Shown here: one piece after another, positions 10,642 through 11,580 of the stretch
Layout of the letters: the number at the start of each line of letters is the position of its first letter
Position numbering within the stretch: position 1 is the first letter of the stretch
NCBI GenBank assembly: GCA_016213125.1
Contig: JACRBR010000131.1
Span: forward strand, 1 to 11,580
DNA: 11,580 nt
Direction of reading: 5' to 3'
From: Chloroflexota bacterium
Lineage (GTDB): Bacteria > Chloroflexota > Dehalococcoidia > DSTF01 > JACRBR01
Translations under genes and position numbers: made by a program
The notes under the pieces: model-generated
Database searches by the model: none
The model's input: only the letters and a program-made list of their open reading frames with translations
What the model was told of the DNA's origin: nothing

Positions 10642-10697
10642 GGGACAAGGGGCAAGGGGTAAGGGACAAGGGGTGAGGGGCGAGGGTCAAGGGACAA
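10642..10697 (+). repeat. Heptamer array (GGGACAA)8
   Basis: Eight 7-bp units from 10642: GGGACAA, GGGGCAA, GGGGTAA, GGGACAA, GGGGTGA, GGGGCGA, GGGTCAA, GGGACAA, then looser G-rich bases with GGCGACA. It starts 2 bases after the yezD stop. Confidence 0.9.
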
Positions 10698-10771
10698 GGG
10701 GGCGACAGGCGACAGGGGAACGGGCCAGAACAGACGGACAATAAAGGGCAGGGTGGCTGACCGGACTACTG

Positions 10772-10806
10772 GAGGCCTCGCGCGGGTGCGCGGGGCCTCT
10801 TTCCTT
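10772..10806 (+). terminator. Strong hairpin between yezD and the binding-protein gene
   Basis: The stem pairs GAGGCCTCGCGC (10772-10783) with GCGCGGGGCCTC (10788-10799), 12 pairs with one G-T, around the loop GGGT. TTTCCTT follows. It has the form of an intrinsic terminator with a poor U-tract, 45 bases before the next start. It may end the yezD message, lower read-through, or act in attenuation. Confidence 0.65.
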
Positions 10807-10850
10807 GTGAAGCACGGATGGGTGACGCAGGAGTTGGGAGGAGGACAGTG

Positions 10851-11580
10851 ATGAAGCGAGCGGGGTTGCTGTTGGTGGCGGGTCTGTTGGCGCTGGCGGC
10901 GGCGGGGTGCGGATCGGACGACGACAAGGGTGGAGATGCGACGGCGGCAGTGACGCCGGGTGCAGGCGCTACGTCGGCGCCTACCGAGGCATCGGAGCCG
11001 GTGACGTTGCGGCTGGGGTACTTCCCGAACGTGACGCACACGCAGCCGCAGGTGGGGCTGGCGAAGGGGTTCTTCGCGGATGCGCTGGGCGCGAACGTGA
11101 CGATCGAGACGAAGACGTTCAACGCGGGGCCGGACGTGATCACGGCGCTGTTCGCGGGAGAGATCGACGCGAGCTATATCGGGCCGAACCCGGCGATCAA
11201 CGGGTACGTGAAGTCGGACGGGAAGGAGCTGCGCATCATCGCGGGGGCGACGAGCGGCGGGGCGCGCCTGATCGTGCGGCCGGGGGCGAACATCGCAACG
11301 GCGGCGGACTTCGCAAACAAGAAGATCGCGTCGCCGCAGCTGGGGAACACGCAGGACGTGGCGCTGCGTACCTGGCTGGCATCGAACGGGCTGAATGCGA
11401 AGGAACAGGGCGGGAACGTGCAGGTGCTGCCTACGGCGAACGCGGACCAGCTGACGCTGTTTCAGAACGGAGATATCGACGGGGCATGGGCGCCGGAGCC
11501 GTGGGCAACGCGGCTGGAGCAGGAGGCCGGCGGGGTGGAGTTCCTGGACGAGAAGGACCTGTGGCCGGACGGGAAGTTTG
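10851..11580 (+). CDS. ABC transporter substrate-binding lipoprotein, sulfonate/taurine/nitrate type (3' end cut off)
   Basis: The first 243 residues are present; the gene runs off the window. The N-terminus is a lipoprotein signal, M-K-R-A-G-L-L-L-V-A-G-L-L-A-L with lipobox A-A-G-C, so C20 is lipidated. A low-complexity A/T/G/P linker follows (to about 48). Then comes the SsuA/TauA/NrtA-type fold: R-L-G-Y-F-P-N-V-T-H, V-G-L-A-K-G-F-F, a V-I-T-A-L-F-A-G-E-I-D-A-S-Y-I-G segment, N-P-A-I-N-G-Y, L-R-I-I-A-G-A, Q-L-G-N-T-Q-D-V-A-L-R and G-D-I-D-G-A-W-A-P-E-P-W. It binds its ligand outside the membrane and passes it to an ABC permease not in view. GGGAGGAGG gives a very strong ribosome binding site. 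With yezD upstream, a sulfonate or other organosulfur ligand is the best guess. Confidence 0.92.
   Translation, partial: MKRAGLLLVAGLLALAAAGCGSDDDKGGDATAAVTPGAGATSAPTEASEPVTLRLGYFPNVTHTQPQVGLAKGFFADALGANVTIETKTFNAGPDVITALFAGEIDASYIGPNPAINGYVKSDGKELRIIAGATSGGARLIVRPGANIATAADFANKKIASPQLGNTQDVALRTWLASNGLNAKEQGGNVQVLPTANADQLTLFQNGDIDGAWAPEPWATRLEQEAGGVEFLDEKDLWPDGKF

Noticed and set aside
10700..10850. Riboswitch (SAM or cobalamin type) before the binding-protein gene
   Set aside because: Apart from one strong hairpin I see no conserved riboswitch core; the array takes up much of the space.

Overview
The window is a GC-rich bacterial chromosome segment, read as an accessory or housekeeping mix. 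The sequence contains a histidine biosynthesis pair, several stand-alone enzymes of lipid or xenobiotic type, and unusually dense intergenic repeats. These include heptamer arrays, a GGACAGGTC hairpin and a hairpin of the kind that gives spurious 'HPERSRRI / VILSEAEGS' peptides. Gene content and repeat style suggest Chloroflexota (Dehalococcoidia or SAR202-like) or a similar uncultured high-GC lineage. This is an inference from style, not a proven placement.

Layout, left to right. Bases 1-698 (+, visibly less GC-rich) hold the 3' end of an unrecognised helical protein followed by a HigA-type antitoxin. Bases 729-1081 (-) hold a DGPF/YciI-family gene broken by one missing base. Bases 1082-1733 have no gene but hold two heptamer arrays and copy A of a composite dispersed repeat. 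Bases 1734-3029 (-) are a two-gene unit, an EthD-like protein then a nucleoside hydrolase. A small hairpin element has apparently inserted between them and duplicated 18 bp. Bases 3122-4456 (+) hold a nitroreductase and a TetR regulator. Bases 4551-7004 (+) encode a large multi-spanning glycosyltransferase-like (GT-C) protein with an unusual extracytoplasmic domain. A convergent metallo-beta-lactamase-fold hydrolase ends 2 bp from it.

Bases 7971-9431 (-) are hisH then hisA, which supply the glutaminase subunit of IGP synthase and the ProFAR isomerase. They are separated by the second copy of the hairpin and by a heptamer array that sits directly on the hisA start codon. hisF is not in the window. 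Bases 9459-10202 are copy B of the composite repeat, in inverted orientation to copy A. Copy B carries a small ORF with a strong ribosome binding site and a GGRRPGAGAPKGN start. Bases 10263-10394 hold two more palindromic repeats.

From 10423 a consensus sigma-70-type promoter with an overlapping imperfect dyad drives a 52-codon YezD/DUF2292 gene. An array and a strong hairpin follow, and then a lipoprotein substrate-binding protein of the sulfonate/taurine/nitrate ABC family, cut by the window end. This looks like the start of a sulfur-source uptake operon.

The most interesting material is non-coding: the two inverted copies of an ORF-bearing repeat, the hairpin inserted with a duplication, the family of 7-bp arrays, and the promoter-operator of the yezD-sulfonate unit.
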